The translations under genes and the position numbers were made by a program. This document shows positions 54,567-64,000 of a stretch of DNA of 64,000 nucleotides, piece by piece (position 1 is the first letter of the stretch; the number at the start of each line of letters is the position of its first letter). Origin of the DNA: Mycobacterium shimoidei (GTDB lineage: Bacteria; Actinomycetota; Actinomycetes; Mycobacteriales; Mycobacteriaceae); NCBI GenBank assembly GCA_002101905.1, contig LQPU01000016.1, positions 58,113-122,112 of the forward strand, given 5' to 3'. Under the pieces are notes generated by a model, which made no database searches, was not told the DNA's origin, and saw only the letters and a program-made list of their open reading frames with translations.

Positions 54567-55922
54567 CTAGCTGCTGGAGACGGCCACCCTGCCCCGCAGA
54601 TCGGCGGCGATGAGCCGGGCCGCGGCGTTTTGCCAGTTATGCAGCGAGCGCTGCGGTACCTCGGTGACGAACCACTGCCAGGCCCGCCGAGCCGTTGGGT
54701 CCAGGCCGGCGGCGGTGGCGTTTTGCGCATAAGCGCGCACACCGGCGACGTAGGGGAAGTACAGGGCGTTGTAGTAGCGCCACTCCTCGCTGGTGCCGAA
54801 ATCGCCGCCATCTTGCGGCTTGAGCCGCTCGATGCGATCGGCCAGCAGCGCCTTGAGTTCGATGGCCCGCTCCAGCGGCTGATCGGGTGCCCCGCGCGCA
54901 GCCAGCCGCTCGTCGATAATGGGCAACCCGGTCAGCGGGCTGGCGACCAGCTTGGACAGGTCGCCGTAGTGGCCAAGGGCGCGACGGGTGAGGCGCGTGA
55001 ACGTCTCGTCGTCGACGTCGTCGAGCGGGTCGGTGGACCGCAGCGGCAGCGCGGATTGCGTGCGCCGCAACGTTTCCAAGTCCGCGCGCAACGCCGGCGA
55101 GCGGGAGAACGCCACCCGGTCCAGCATGCCCGCCAGCGGGTCGGCCAGCACCTGCACGGCGATGGCGATCGCCAAGCTGGTGAACAGCAATACGACCAGC
55201 GCAGTCTGTTGGCTGGTAACTGCGATGCCGACCAGGACCTGACCGCCGAACAGCACCGCCACCAGGGTGGTGCCCCAAAACGAGCGCATCATGTCGGCGC
55301 GCAACGCCTGACCCTCGTCGAAGGCATCCCAGAGGGCCACCGCGATGCCGAGCGCCAGCACGTCGCAACCGGTCGAGGCCAGCGCGAGCCAGCTGGGCAG
55401 CAGACCCAGCGGGATGACCAGGATCGCGTTGCTCAGTGCGAAGAACAGCGTCGCGACGATGACCAGCCCGGCGACTGAGACGGGCTGGGCGGGCCGGCGC
55501 ACCAGGGCGGCGACCATCGCGCCCAGCGTCGACGTCGAGAGCACCGCGAACATCACCAGATGACCGGCCCGCAGCGGGCCGCCGACGCTGCCGGCCATTG
55601 CCGCACCCGCCACGGCCAGGGCGGCCACGACGCCTGTCAGCAGCAACTCACCGGTGCGGGCCCGCCAGCGCTCGCAGGGCCGGGACAACTCGAGGAGCAC
55701 CGCGAACCAGGCCACACCCGGGATGACCACCAGGTAGACCTCGACCTGGCTGAGCAGATCGCTGTGCGCCACCAGCCGTACCGCATCCAAGGCGACCACC
55801 GTGGCAAACGCACACAACCCGATGGCCGCCAATACGAGGACCGGCTTGCGCGGGTCACGGACCAGCAGGTACAACCCCAGCCACCAGCTCAGCGCAAAAA
55901 CCACTGCGGACAGCGCGGCCAT
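54567..55922 (-). CDS. Multi-pass membrane protein with C-terminal soluble domain, hypothetical
   Basis: A 451-residue protein. Residues 1-~245 contain about eight hydrophobic helices (for example ALSAVVFALSWWLGLYLLV, LVLAAIGLCAFATVVALDAV, LVIVATLFFALSNAILVIPL, VLVGIAVTSQQTALVVLLF); residues ~255-451 are soluble and helical, with conserved-looking EEWRYYNALYFPYVAGVRAY and WQWFVTEVPQRSLHNWQNAAARLIAADLR. The N-terminal part resembles 7TM sensor modules, but no kinase or cyclase domain follows. ATG/GTG at 55922. Function unknown. Confidence 0.75.
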   Translation of the reverse strand: MAALSAVVFALSWWLGLYLLVRDPRKPVLVLAAIGLCAFATVVALDAVRLVAHSDLLSQVEVYLVVIPGVAWFAVLLELSRPCERWRARTGELLLTGVVAALAVAGAAMAGSVGGPLRAGHLVMFAVLSTSTLGAMVAALVRRPAQPVSVAGLVIVATLFFALSNAILVIPLGLLPSWLALASTGCDVLALGIAVALWDAFDEGQALRADMMRSFWGTTLVAVLFGGQVLVGIAVTSQQTALVVLLFTSLAIAIAVQVLADPLAGMLDRVAFSRSPALRADLETLRRTQSALPLRSTDPLDDVDDETFTRLTRRALGHYGDLSKLVASPLTGLPIIDERLAARGAPDQPLERAIELKALLADRIERLKPQDGGDFGTSEEWRYYNALYFPYVAGVRAYAQNATAAGLDPTARRAWQWFVTEVPQRSLHNWQNAAARLIAADLRGRVAVSSS

Positions 55923-55932
55923 CCCTCAAGTG

Positions 55933-56721
55933 TTACATGCCGTAGCGACGGTGGCGCAGGCTGTAATCGCGCAGCGCGCGCAGGAAGTCGACCCGGCGGA
56001 ACGCCGGCCAATGCGCCTCGGTGAACCACATCTCCGAATACGCGCTCTGCCACAGCAGAAACCCGGACAACCGCTGCTCCCCCGACGTCCGGATCACCAG
56101 GTCGGGGTCGGGCTGTCCGGAGGTGTACAGGTTTTCCGAGATCGCGTCGACGGTGACCGCGTCGACGAGTTCCTCGGCGCTGGCCCCGTTGGCGAGTTCC
56201 TTGCTGAGCAGCGCGCGGACCGCGTCGACGATCTCCTGACGTCCGCCGTAGGCGACCGCGACATTGACGTGGAAGCCGGCATCCGATGGGGTTTTCTCCA
56301 CCGCCTCACGCAGTCGCCGGGCGGGCTCGTCACCGATGAGCTCCAGGTCACCCACCGTGCGCACGCTCCACTTGTTGACCGGGGCGCAGATCTCCTCGAC
56401 GACGTCGGTGATGATCTCGATCAGCGCGGCAAGTTCGTCGGGATCGCGACGCAGGTTTTCGGTGGAAAGCAAGTAAACCGTGGCCATTTCGATGCCGGCT
56501 TCGGCGCACCAGCGCAGCATCTCGGCGATCTTCGCCGCGCCCATCCGGTAGCCATAGCTGACGTCGTCGTAGCCGGCGTCACGCGCCCAACGCCGGTTCC
56601 CGTCGCAGAGCACTGCGATATGGCGCGGCAGCGCGGATTTGGACGCGGCCAAGCCCTGCCGCAGCCGCAGCTCGTAGATCCGATACAGCGGTTCCTTGAG
56701 CCGTGGCGGAATAATCTCCAC
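55933..56721 (-). CDS. (2Z,6E)-farnesyl diphosphate synthase (short-chain Z-prenyltransferase)
   Basis: Cis-prenyltransferase that adds one IPP to GPP to make Z,E-farnesyl diphosphate, the precursor of decaprenyl phosphate for cell-wall synthesis. The 262-residue protein equals Rv1086 in length. Conserved features: HIAVLCDGNRRWARDAGYDD (catalytic Asp), GAAKIAEMLRWC, TVYLLSTENLRRDPDEL, AVAYGGRQEI, LVIRTSGEQRLSGFLLWQSAYSEMWFTEAHWP. Start is GTG 56721 (EIIPPRLKEPLYRIYE). Divergent from the hemolysin III-like gene. Confidence 0.93.
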   Translation of the reverse strand: MEIIPPRLKEPLYRIYELRLRQGLAASKSALPRHIAVLCDGNRRWARDAGYDDVSYGYRMGAAKIAEMLRWCAEAGIEMATVYLLSTENLRRDPDELAALIEIITDVVEEICAPVNKWSVRTVGDLELIGDEPARRLREAVEKTPSDAGFHVNVAVAYGGRQEIVDAVRALLSKELANGASAEELVDAVTVDAISENLYTSGQPDPDLVIRTSGEQRLSGFLLWQSAYSEMWFTEAHWPAFRRVDFLRALRDYSLRHRRYGM

Positions 56722-56799
56722 GGGGATCCAGACTACTGTGGGAACGAAGCCCCGCCGGGGATCCCCACATAACGCAGGGCGCAAATTTTGGAGAGCGAG

Positions 56800-57546
56800 T
56801 TGAGCCACACCGACGCCGATTCGCGACCTGAGCAGTCCGGACCGCTGCACGTTGTCGAGGACGTAGTCGAGGGTGCCACCGACGTCTTGACCAAGCCGCG
56901 CATGCGCGGCTGGATCCACTTCTACGCCGCATGGTTGGCGATCATCTGCGGCGCCACCCTGGTGTCGGTGTCGTGGGCGTTCGAGTCGCCGAGTGCCGGT
57001 CTCGCGACATTCATCTATGCGGCCGCCACCGTGGCGATGTTCGCCGTCAGCGCCACCTATCACCGAGTGCAGTGGAAGTCTGACGTCGCCCGGATATCCA
57101 TGAAGCGGCTCGACCATTCGATGATCTTCGTGTTCATCGCGGGCAGCTACACACCGTTCGCGCGGCTGGCCATGCCGCACAACGTCGGAACGCTGGTGCT
57201 GTGGATCGTCTGGGTCGGCGCGGCAGCCGGGATCTTGTTGAAGGTGCTGTGGCCGACCGCGCCCCGCTGGGTGGGTGTGCCGCTCTATCTGGTGTTGGGC
57301 TGGGTGGCGGTGTGGTATGCGCCGACGATCATTCACAGTGCCGGGGTGGCCGCGATGGTGCTGTTGGTAGTCGGCGGCGTGTTCTACAGCGTTGGTGGGG
57401 TGCTCTACGGTCTACGCTGGCCGGATCCGTGGCCGAACACCTTTGGCTATCACGAGTTTTTCCACGCCTGCACGGCGATCGCGGCAATCTTGCACTACAT
57501 CGCGATGTGGCTGGCGGTCTTCTATGTCGACCACCCGCAGCTATAG
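56800..57546 (+). CDS. Hemolysin III / PAQR family membrane protein
   Basis: A 248-residue seven-helix membrane protein of the hemolysin III-YqfA/PAQR superfamily, the equivalent of Rv1085c. Conserved motifs: [34 protein letters not shown] and the C-terminal [18 protein letters not shown] with the metal-binding histidines. TTG 56800 is chosen because GGAG (56790-56793) is 6 bp upstream; a TTG at 56788 would include this SD. Function in bacteria is uncertain. Confidence 0.88.
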   Translation: MSHTDADSRPEQSGPLHVVEDVVEGATDVLTKPRMRGWIHFYAAWLAIICGATLVSVSWAFESPSAGLATFIYAAATVAMFAVSATYHRVQWKSDVARISMKRLDHSMIFVFIAGSYTPFARLAMPHNVGTLVLWIVWVGAAAGILLKVLWPTAPRWVGVPLYLVLGWVAVWYAPTIIHSAGVAAMVLLVVGGVFYSVGGVLYGLRWPDPWPNTFGYHEFFHACTAIAAILHYIAMWLAVFYVDHPQL

Positions 57547-57551
57547 CGACG

Positions 57552-57923
57552 CTAAAGCGAACTGACGTTCTCTGCCGACCAGTACGCCTTCATGGCGGCG
57601 ACCTTGCCGTCCTCGTCGAACGCCATCACGTCGATCGGCTCGATGACCATCCCGCCGTCACCGGACTTGACGGTGAGCCGGAACTGAAATGCGGCCTCGT
57701 TGCCGGCCACCCGCAACGTGACCAGCTCGCAGTCTTTCTCGGCGTTCTCCACCGCGGAGTAGAAGCCGCGGATGGCCTGCCGACCGATGTGCACCTCGCC
57801 GCCGACCGGATCCTCAACGGTGGCGTCGTCGGCGTACAGGGCGGCGATGTCGTCGGCGCTGCCCTTGGCGAGCAAACCGATGTAGCGGTGGACGGTGTCG
57901 GCGATCTGTTCAGCAGTCGGCAT
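57552..57923 (-). CDS. SnoaL/ketosteroid-isomerase-like protein (NTF2 fold)
   Basis: A 123-residue protein that fits the steroid delta-isomerase group closely: TVHRYIGLLAKGSADDIAALYADDATVEDPVGGEVHIGRQAIRGFY, with a Tyr near residue 14 and an Asp in VEDPVG matching the catalytic pair of delta-5-3-ketosteroid isomerase. FQFRLTV and VMAFDEDGKVAAMKAYW complete the NTF2 cone. A role in sterol or other cyclic ketone chemistry is possible; not proven. ATG 57923. Confidence 0.83.
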   Translation of the reverse strand: MPTAEQIADTVHRYIGLLAKGSADDIAALYADDATVEDPVGGEVHIGRQAIRGFYSAVENAEKDCELVTLRVAGNEAAFQFRLTVKSGDGGMVIEPIDVMAFDEDGKVAAMKAYWSAENVSSL

Positions 57924-57934
57924 GAGACGTGAGG

Positions 57935-59933
<1,999 letters not shown>

Positions 59934-59947
<14 letters not shown>

Positions 59948-60209
59948 GCGGCGATCCGTCGGTTTCACCGACCGTGCCCTCGTCGGCGGCCTGATCCGGC
60001 TCCGGATGCGTCGGGTCGAAAGACTCGGGCACCTTCTTCAGCTGTTTGTTCATCGACCGCACCAGCAGGAACGTCCCCAGCAGCAGCAACACGATGACCA
60101 GCAGCCCGAACGGGCTGGCCTTGCCGAAGTCGGGTCCGCTGTTGCGTGGCGCGTCATCGGCCAGCAGGACGAGTGCACTCACTGCACCGGCTGCACCGGC
60201 AAGAATCAT
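59934..60209 (-). CDS. Small membrane protein (Rv1083-like)
   Basis: A 91-residue protein with an N-terminal hydrophobic segment ([16 protein letters not shown]), a second, clear transmembrane helix ([20 protein letters not shown]) and an acidic, Pro-rich cytoplasmic tail ([24 protein letters not shown]). Its ATG overlaps the mca stop (ATGA) and its 3' end overlaps the next gene, so mca, this gene and the thioredoxin-domain gene form an operon. Function unknown; the conserved link with mca suggests a shared pathway. Confidence 0.85.
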
Positions 60210-61078
60210 TCTTCGGCCTCGATTCCGGCGAACAGATCGGTCTCGGGCAGCCGCACCGGCACCCGGGAGCGGGCCAGCTCGAATTCTTCGGTCGGCCACA
60301 GCCGCTGCTGCCATTCGATGGGAGCGGCGAAGAAATCGCCTTTGGGGTCGATCTGGGTGGCATGAGCGCGCAGCGCGTCGTCGCGTTGCGAAAAGTACGC
60401 CGAGCACTCCACCCGGGTGGTTACCCGGTCGGCGAAAACGTCGTGCTTGGGGTCCCAGTGCGCCAGCCACTTCTCGAACGGGCCCTGCTGGCCGTGTTTG
60501 GCGAACTCGTCCTGCAGCAACTGCATTCGCTGCCGCAAAAAGCCGTGGTTGTAGTACAGCTTGGCCACCGACCAGGCTTCGCCGGCGTCCGGGAAGCGGC
60601 GGTAGTCGCCGGCCGCCTCGTAGGCGGCGACCGCAACCTGGTGGCAGCGGATGTGGTCGGGATGCGGGTAGCCACCGTTCTCGTCGTAGGTGGTCATCAC
60701 GTGCGGCCGGAACTCGCGCACGACCCTTACCAGCGCCTCGGTGGCCACCTCGAGCGGGACCCGCGCGAAGCAATCGTCGGGCAGCGGTGGCGGCGGGTCG
60801 CCTTTCGGCAGGCCCGAGTCGACGAAGCCCAGCCAAGTGTGTTCGACGCCCAGAATCTCCGCCGCCTTGGCCATCTCGTCGCGGCGGATCTCCGCCAAGC
60901 GTCCGTGCACGTCGGGCAGGTCCATGGCGGGATTGAGGATGTCGCCGCGCTCGCCGCCGGTCAACGTCACTACCAGCACGCGATGCCCTTCGTCGGCATA
61001 GCGGGCAAGCGTGGCGGCTCCCTTGCTGGACTCGTCGTCCGGATGGGCGTGCACCGCCATCAACCGCAATTCGCTCAC
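60206..61078 (-). CDS. mca: Mycothiol S-conjugate amidase
   Basis: Zn-dependent amidase that cleaves mycothiol S-conjugates, releasing N-acetylcysteine adducts for export and recycling the sugar part. The 290-residue protein is typical (Mca about 288). Zinc-binding [11 protein letters not shown] (residues 11-14) and [26 protein letters not shown]; the long C-terminal region distinguishes it from MshB. GTG 61078 starts [15 protein letters not shown]. First gene of the operon with the small membrane protein. Confidence 0.96.
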   Translation of the reverse strand: MSELRLMAVHAHPDDESSKGAATLARYADEGHRVLVVTLTGGERGDILNPAMDLPDVHGRLAEIRRDEMAKAAEILGVEHTWLGFVDSGLPKGDPPPPLPDDCFARVPLEVATEALVRVVREFRPHVMTTYDENGGYPHPDHIRCHQVAVAAYEAAGDYRRFPDAGEAWSVAKLYYNHGFLRQRMQLLQDEFAKHGQQGPFEKWLAHWDPKHDVFADRVTTRVECSAYFSQRDDALRAHATQIDPKGDFFAAPIEWQQRLWPTEEFELARSRVPVRLPETDLFAGIEAEE

Positions 61079-61162
61079 GTACTCCCTGTCTCGCCGCACT
61101 ATCGGCCCCTTAACCTAATAGTTCCATCCTGGTGGCCCGAATCCGAACCGACGTACCAGCCC

Positions 61163-61588
61163 ATGAGCGAAGCGCCCATCCTTCCCCCGGAAAGCCGCTA
61201 CGGCCGATCCCGGCGGTGGCGGCGCGGCGCTGTCATCGTGTTGGGGTTGCTGGTAGTCGTCGCGGGCGTGATCGTCGCCGTCGTCGGCTACCAGCGGCTG
61301 GGCCGCAGCGACGTGGACGGCAGGCTGGCCGCCTACCGGGTGATCGACGACGAGACGGTGTCGGTGACGATCAGCGTCACGCGCGCCGACCCGTCGCGTC
61401 CGGTCGACTGCATCGTGCGGGTGCGGGCCAAAGACGGCAGCGAGACGGGCCGGCGCGAAGTGCTGGTCCCCCCGTCGCCGGAATCCACGATCCAGATCAC
61501 CACGATCGTGAAGTCCAGCCGTCCGCCGGTGATGGGTGACATCTACGGGTGCGGCACCGATGTGCCCGGCTACCTGCGTGCTTCGTGA
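61163..61588 (+). CDS. DUF4307 membrane protein
   Basis: A 141-residue protein equivalent to Rv1081c. A basic N-terminus (RYGRSRRWRRG) is followed by one transmembrane helix (AVIVLGLLVVVAGVIVAVVGY, about residues 23-43) and an extracytoplasmic immunoglobulin-like DUF4307 domain (VSVTISVTRADPSRPVDCIVRVRAKDGSETGRREVLVPPS...GCGTDVPGYLRAS). Divergent from mca (84 bp). Function unknown. Confidence 0.87.
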   Translation: MSEAPILPPESRYGRSRRWRRGAVIVLGLLVVVAGVIVAVVGYQRLGRSDVDGRLAAYRVIDDETVSVTISVTRADPSRPVDCIVRVRAKDGSETGRREVLVPPSPESTIQITTIVKSSRPPVMGDIYGCGTDVPGYLRAS

Positions 61589-61808
61589 CCCGGTATCGGC
61601 GGCGACGACGTCGAACTGCGAAACATTCTCAAGTGACCTGCCTCAGCGGTGCTAAAATGTCGTGGTGCACGGTTCCAGCTGGGGCCGTGTATTGCTGCTT
61701 TAGCGGGTATACGCACGCGTGAGCGGCAGTAACGCGATTAAGCCGCCGGCAGCCGCAATTCAGCGCACGCGAATCCGTAACGGAATACATACAAGGGAGC
61801 ACGACGAG

Positions 61809-62303
61809 ATGACGGACACTCAGGTGACCTGGTTGACCCAGGAGTCACATGACCGACTGAAGGCTGAGCTCGATCAGTTGATCGCGAACCGTCCGATCAT
61901 CGCCGCGGAAATCAACGACCGCCGCGAGGAAGGCGACCTGCGCGAGAACGGCGGATACCACGCCGCGCGTGAGGAGCAGGGCCAGCAAGAGGCTCGCATC
62001 CGGCAACTGCAGGACTTGCTCAACAACGCGAAGGTCGGTGAGGCTCCGAAGCAGTCCGGGGTTGCGCTTCCCGGCTCGGTGGTCACTGTCTACTACGGCG
62101 ATGACGAGTCGGACAAGGAGACCTTCTTGATCGCCACCCGCGGGGAGGGCATCAACGACGGGGACCTGGAGGTCTACTCGCCGAACTCGCCGCTCGGCGG
62201 TGCGCTGATCGGCGCCAAGGTCGGCGAGTCGCGCAGCTACACCGTTCCCAACGGCAACACCGTCAAGGTGACGTTGGTCAGCGCGGAGCCGTACCAGGGC
62301 TAG
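61809..62303 (+). CDS. greA: Transcription elongation factor GreA
   Basis: Rescues backtracked RNA polymerase by stimulating transcript cleavage. The 164-residue protein is the same length as Rv1080c. N-terminal coiled-coil hairpin with the acidic tip ([31 protein letters not shown]) and a C-terminal FKBP-like domain ([23 protein letters not shown]). ATG 61809 has AGGGAG upstream; an upstream extension to 61719 is not homologous. A TAAAAT at 61653-61658 is a plausible -10 in the 220-bp spacer to the left. Confidence 0.97.
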   Translation: MTDTQVTWLTQESHDRLKAELDQLIANRPIIAAEINDRREEGDLRENGGYHAAREEQGQQEARIRQLQDLLNNAKVGEAPKQSGVALPGSVVTVYYGDDESDKETFLIATRGEGINDGDLEVYSPNSPLGGALIGAKVGESRSYTVPNGNTVKVTLVSAEPYQG

Positions 62304-62313
62304 GCACCCGGCG

Positions 62314-63462
62314 TTAGTCGGCTAGCGCCTGGTCCAGGTCGGCCAGCAGGTCGGCGATGTCCTCGATGCCCACCGACAGGCGCACCAGGTCGTCGGGAAC
62401 CTCCAACTGCGAACCGGCGGTCGACGCATGCGTCATCGCAGCGGGATGCTCGATCAGCGACTCCACCCCGCCCAGCGACTCGGCGAGGATGAACACTTCG
62501 GTTCGGGCGCAAAGCCTTTCGGCTGCCGAGCGTCCACCACGCATCCGCACCGACACCATGCCACCGAATCCGCGCATCTGCCGGGCAGCGACGGCGTGGC
62601 CGGGGTGGCCGGACAGCCCCGGGTACAGGACTGTGCCGACAGCGGGTTGCTCGGCGAGGAAACCGGCGACCGCGGCGGCGTTTTCGCTGTGCCGCTGCAT
62701 GCGCAACACCAGCGTCTTGAGACCGCGGATGGTCAAGTAGACGTCGAACGGGCCGGGCACGGCCCCGGCCCCGTTCTGCAGGAAACCGAACGCGGCGTCC
62801 AATTCCTCGTCGCTGGTGACCAGCGCCCCGCCCACGACGTCGGAGTGGCCGCCGATGTACTTGGTCGTCGAATGCAGTACGACGTCGGCGCCGAGCGTCA
62901 GCGGCTGCTGCAACGCGGGGGACGCAAACGTGTTGTCCACCAACACTTTCACGGAGCGCTCGTGGCCGAGTTGGGCGATCGCAGCGATGTCGGCGATCGA
63001 CAGCAGCGGATTGGTCGGCGTCTCCACCCAGATCAACCGGGTGTGCGGGGTGATCGCGCCCCGCACCGCGTCGAGGTCGGACAGTGCGACCGGGGTATAT
63101 GCCACACCCCACTCGGTGAAGACCTTGTCGATCAATCGGAATGTGCCGCCGTAGGCGTCGTCGGGAATGACCACGTGGTCGCCCGGACGCAGCATCGCGC
63201 GCAGCGCGCAGTCGGCGGCGGCCATGCCGGAGCCGAACGCCCGGCCGAACCTGCCCTCTTCGACCGCGGCCAGCGCCGCTTCCAGCGCGGCGCGAGTGGG
63301 GTTGGCCGAGCGGGAGTATTCGAATCCGGCGCGCAACTTACCCACGCCGTCTTGGGCGAATGTGCTGCTGGTGTGGATCGGCGGATTGACCGCACCGGTC
63401 GACGGGTCGGTGTGGAAGCCAGCGTGGATGGCCTTGGTGGCAAGCCCGTGCTGTCGCGTCAT
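62314..63462 (-). CDS. metB: Cystathionine gamma-synthase
   Basis: PLP enzyme of the Cys/Met metabolism family making cystathionine in the transsulfuration/methionine route. The 382-residue protein has the PLP lysine in ADVVLHSTTKYIGGHSDVVGGA and the family motif SMAAxDCALRAML-like segment (SGMAAADCALRA). Same position as Rv1079. ATG 63462 overlaps the stop of the neighbouring pra gene by 4 bp (ATGA), so it is coupled to it. Confidence 0.94.
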   Translation of the reverse strand: MTRQHGLATKAIHAGFHTDPSTGAVNPPIHTSSTFAQDGVGKLRAGFEYSRSANPTRAALEAALAAVEEGRFGRAFGSGMAAADCALRAMLRPGDHVVIPDDAYGGTFRLIDKVFTEWGVAYTPVALSDLDAVRGAITPHTRLIWVETPTNPLLSIADIAAIAQLGHERSVKVLVDNTFASPALQQPLTLGADVVLHSTTKYIGGHSDVVGGALVTSDEELDAAFGFLQNGAGAVPGPFDVYLTIRGLKTLVLRMQRHSENAAAVAGFLAEQPAVGTVLYPGLSGHPGHAVAARQMRGFGGMVSVRMRGGRSAAERLCARTEVFILAESLGGVESLIEHPAAMTHASTAGSQLEVPDDLVRLSVGIEDIADLLADLDQALAD

Positions 63463-64000
63463 GAGGGCAGGCACACCGTGGCCATGATCTTGTCGGCCAA
63501 CGTCTGCCGCTTGGCGTCCCACAGCGGGAAGAGGTACCCGACGTAGAACACCATCGTGTCGACGAGGTGTGCGAGCTGGCGCAGCACCGACATCCCGAAA
63601 CCGATTGGCTGACCGGTGTTTTCGCTGACGACTTTGAACTTCATCACCGACTTACCGATGCTCGACCCGGTGGTGCCCTGGCGGTAGCCGTAGTTCCAGA
63701 CCAAGTAGGCCAGCCCCAGCAGGATCGACAGCCAGAAGACCGTCAGCCCCATCGGAGAGAACCCGGTGGCGCACAGCTCGTCAACACCGTAACGGCTGAT
63801 GTCGGCGACACACGCCTGCCGTTGAGTGCTCACCAGCACGAGCCAGCCGGTACCGACGATGACCAGATACGGGAAGTAGTCGATGAAAAACGCCAGCACG
63901 CGGGTGAACCACGAGGTGTAGGCCTGCGTGGGCAAGCCGCGGATCGCCGGCCCGGGCGGCGGCGGGGCGTAGCCGCCCGCCGCCGGGGGCGGGGGTGGAT
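63459..64000 (-). CDS. pra: Proline-rich antigen Pra (RDD domain), 5' truncated by window edge
   Basis: The right window edge cuts this gene. Visible are the end of a Pro/Gly/Ala-rich N-terminal domain (PPPPPAAGGYAPPPPGPAIR) and a complete RDD membrane domain with three hydrophobic helices (VLAFFIDYFPYLVIVGTGWL, GLTVFWLSILLGLAYLVW, RQLAHLVDTMVFYVGYLFPLWD) and the conserved NYGYRQGTTGSSIGKSVMKFKVV. It matches the Rv1078/36-kDa proline-rich antigen family. Stop overlaps the metB start. About 60-80 N-terminal residues lie outside the window. Confidence 0.94.
   Translation of the reverse strand, partial: PPPPPAAGGYAPPPPGPAIRGLPTQAYTSWFTRVLAFFIDYFPYLVIVGTGWLVLVSTQRQACVADISRYGVDELCATGFSPMGLTVFWLSILLGLAYLVWNYGYRQGTTGSSIGKSVMKFKVVSENTGQPIGFGMSVLRQLAHLVDTMVFYVGYLFPLWDAKRQTLADKIMATVCLPS

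Noticed and set aside
56722..56799. Nested inverted repeat (TGTGGG...CCCCGCCGGGG...CCCACA) between the Z-FPP synthase and hemolysin III genes as a riboswitch or operator
   Set aside because: Short, GC-dominated arms with no match to a known class and no positional logic beyond the divergent spacer; too weak to list as a site.
55933..57336. 205-codon extension of the Z-FPP synthase
   Set aside because: Antisense of the hemolysin III-like gene; the 262-residue GTG start equals the known family length.

Overview
This is a 64 kb chromosomal segment of a Mycobacterium: high G+C, frequent GTG/TTG starts, 4-bp start/stop overlaps, and many mycobacterium-specific families (LGFP lipoprotein, DUF4245, DUF4307, DUF5313, Mca, Z-FPP synthase, proline-rich antigen Pra). 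From prpR to the right edge the gene order is, as far as I recall it, the M. tuberculosis order Rv1129c-Rv1078 read in reverse, with insertions and losses. It is a non-tuberculosis species, because it carries a dedicated prpB inside a prpDBC operon and several genes absent from that M. tuberculosis interval. I found no tRNA, rRNA, CRISPR array or intact mobile element.

Layout. 1-4.0 kb: the 3' part of a long-chain acyl-CoA ligase, then an MpaB-type (DUF2236) oxygenase, a TetR regulator and an LGFP lipoprotein; a perfect palindrome precedes the oxygenase. 3.9-9.1 kb: methylcitrate cycle operon prpD-prpB-prpC on the minus strand with divergent prpR. 9-16.3 kb: exported protein, flavin amine oxidase, DoxX protein, short PPDK-like protein coupled to a winged-helix-like protein, and a WS/DGAT-like protein. 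16.3-21.1 kb: epoxide hydrolase, VOC protein, alpha/beta hydrolase, and the oxidative pentose phosphate pair gnd2/zwf. 21.2-28.7 kb is the accessory part: a membrane cyclase-domain protein, a 55-residue membrane protein, a C92-type papain-like protein, small secreted proteins, a probable type VII secretion substrate pair (EspC-like plus a WxG-helical DUF1023 hydrolase), a scar of decayed 13E12 and replication-initiator sequence, and an unusual peroxiredoxin-DUF742 fusion. 28.8-35.3 kb: ychF, membrane protein, ispH, lipid-droplet-type protein, xseA-xseB and a 3beta-hydroxysteroid dehydrogenase preceded by a perfect match to the KstR consensus. 35.3-42.4 kb: a 1052-residue cyclase/AAA ATPase, divergent from a tightly overlapping operon of three NAD(P)-dependent reductases and an AI-2E transporter. 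42.4-64 kb is core: dienelactone hydrolase, DUF4245, glpX, fum, TetR, NodB deacetylase, phoAT/phoH2, desA2, glyA, DUF885, coaA, two membrane proteins, Z-FPP synthase, hemolysin III-like, SnoaL/KSI-like, YyaL-type protein, small membrane protein, mca, DUF4307, greA, metB and truncated pra.

Together the genes centre on propionate and sterol-derived carbon (prp operon, 3beta-HSD, acyl-CoA ligase), redox and mycothiol chemistry (zwf, gnd2, mca, peroxiredoxin fusion) and lipid envelope biogenesis (desA2, Z-FPP synthase). The most unusual items are the peroxiredoxin-DUF742 fusion, the EspC-like/DUF1023 pair, the nested remnants at 26.8-27.6 kb and several unassigned palindromic operators.
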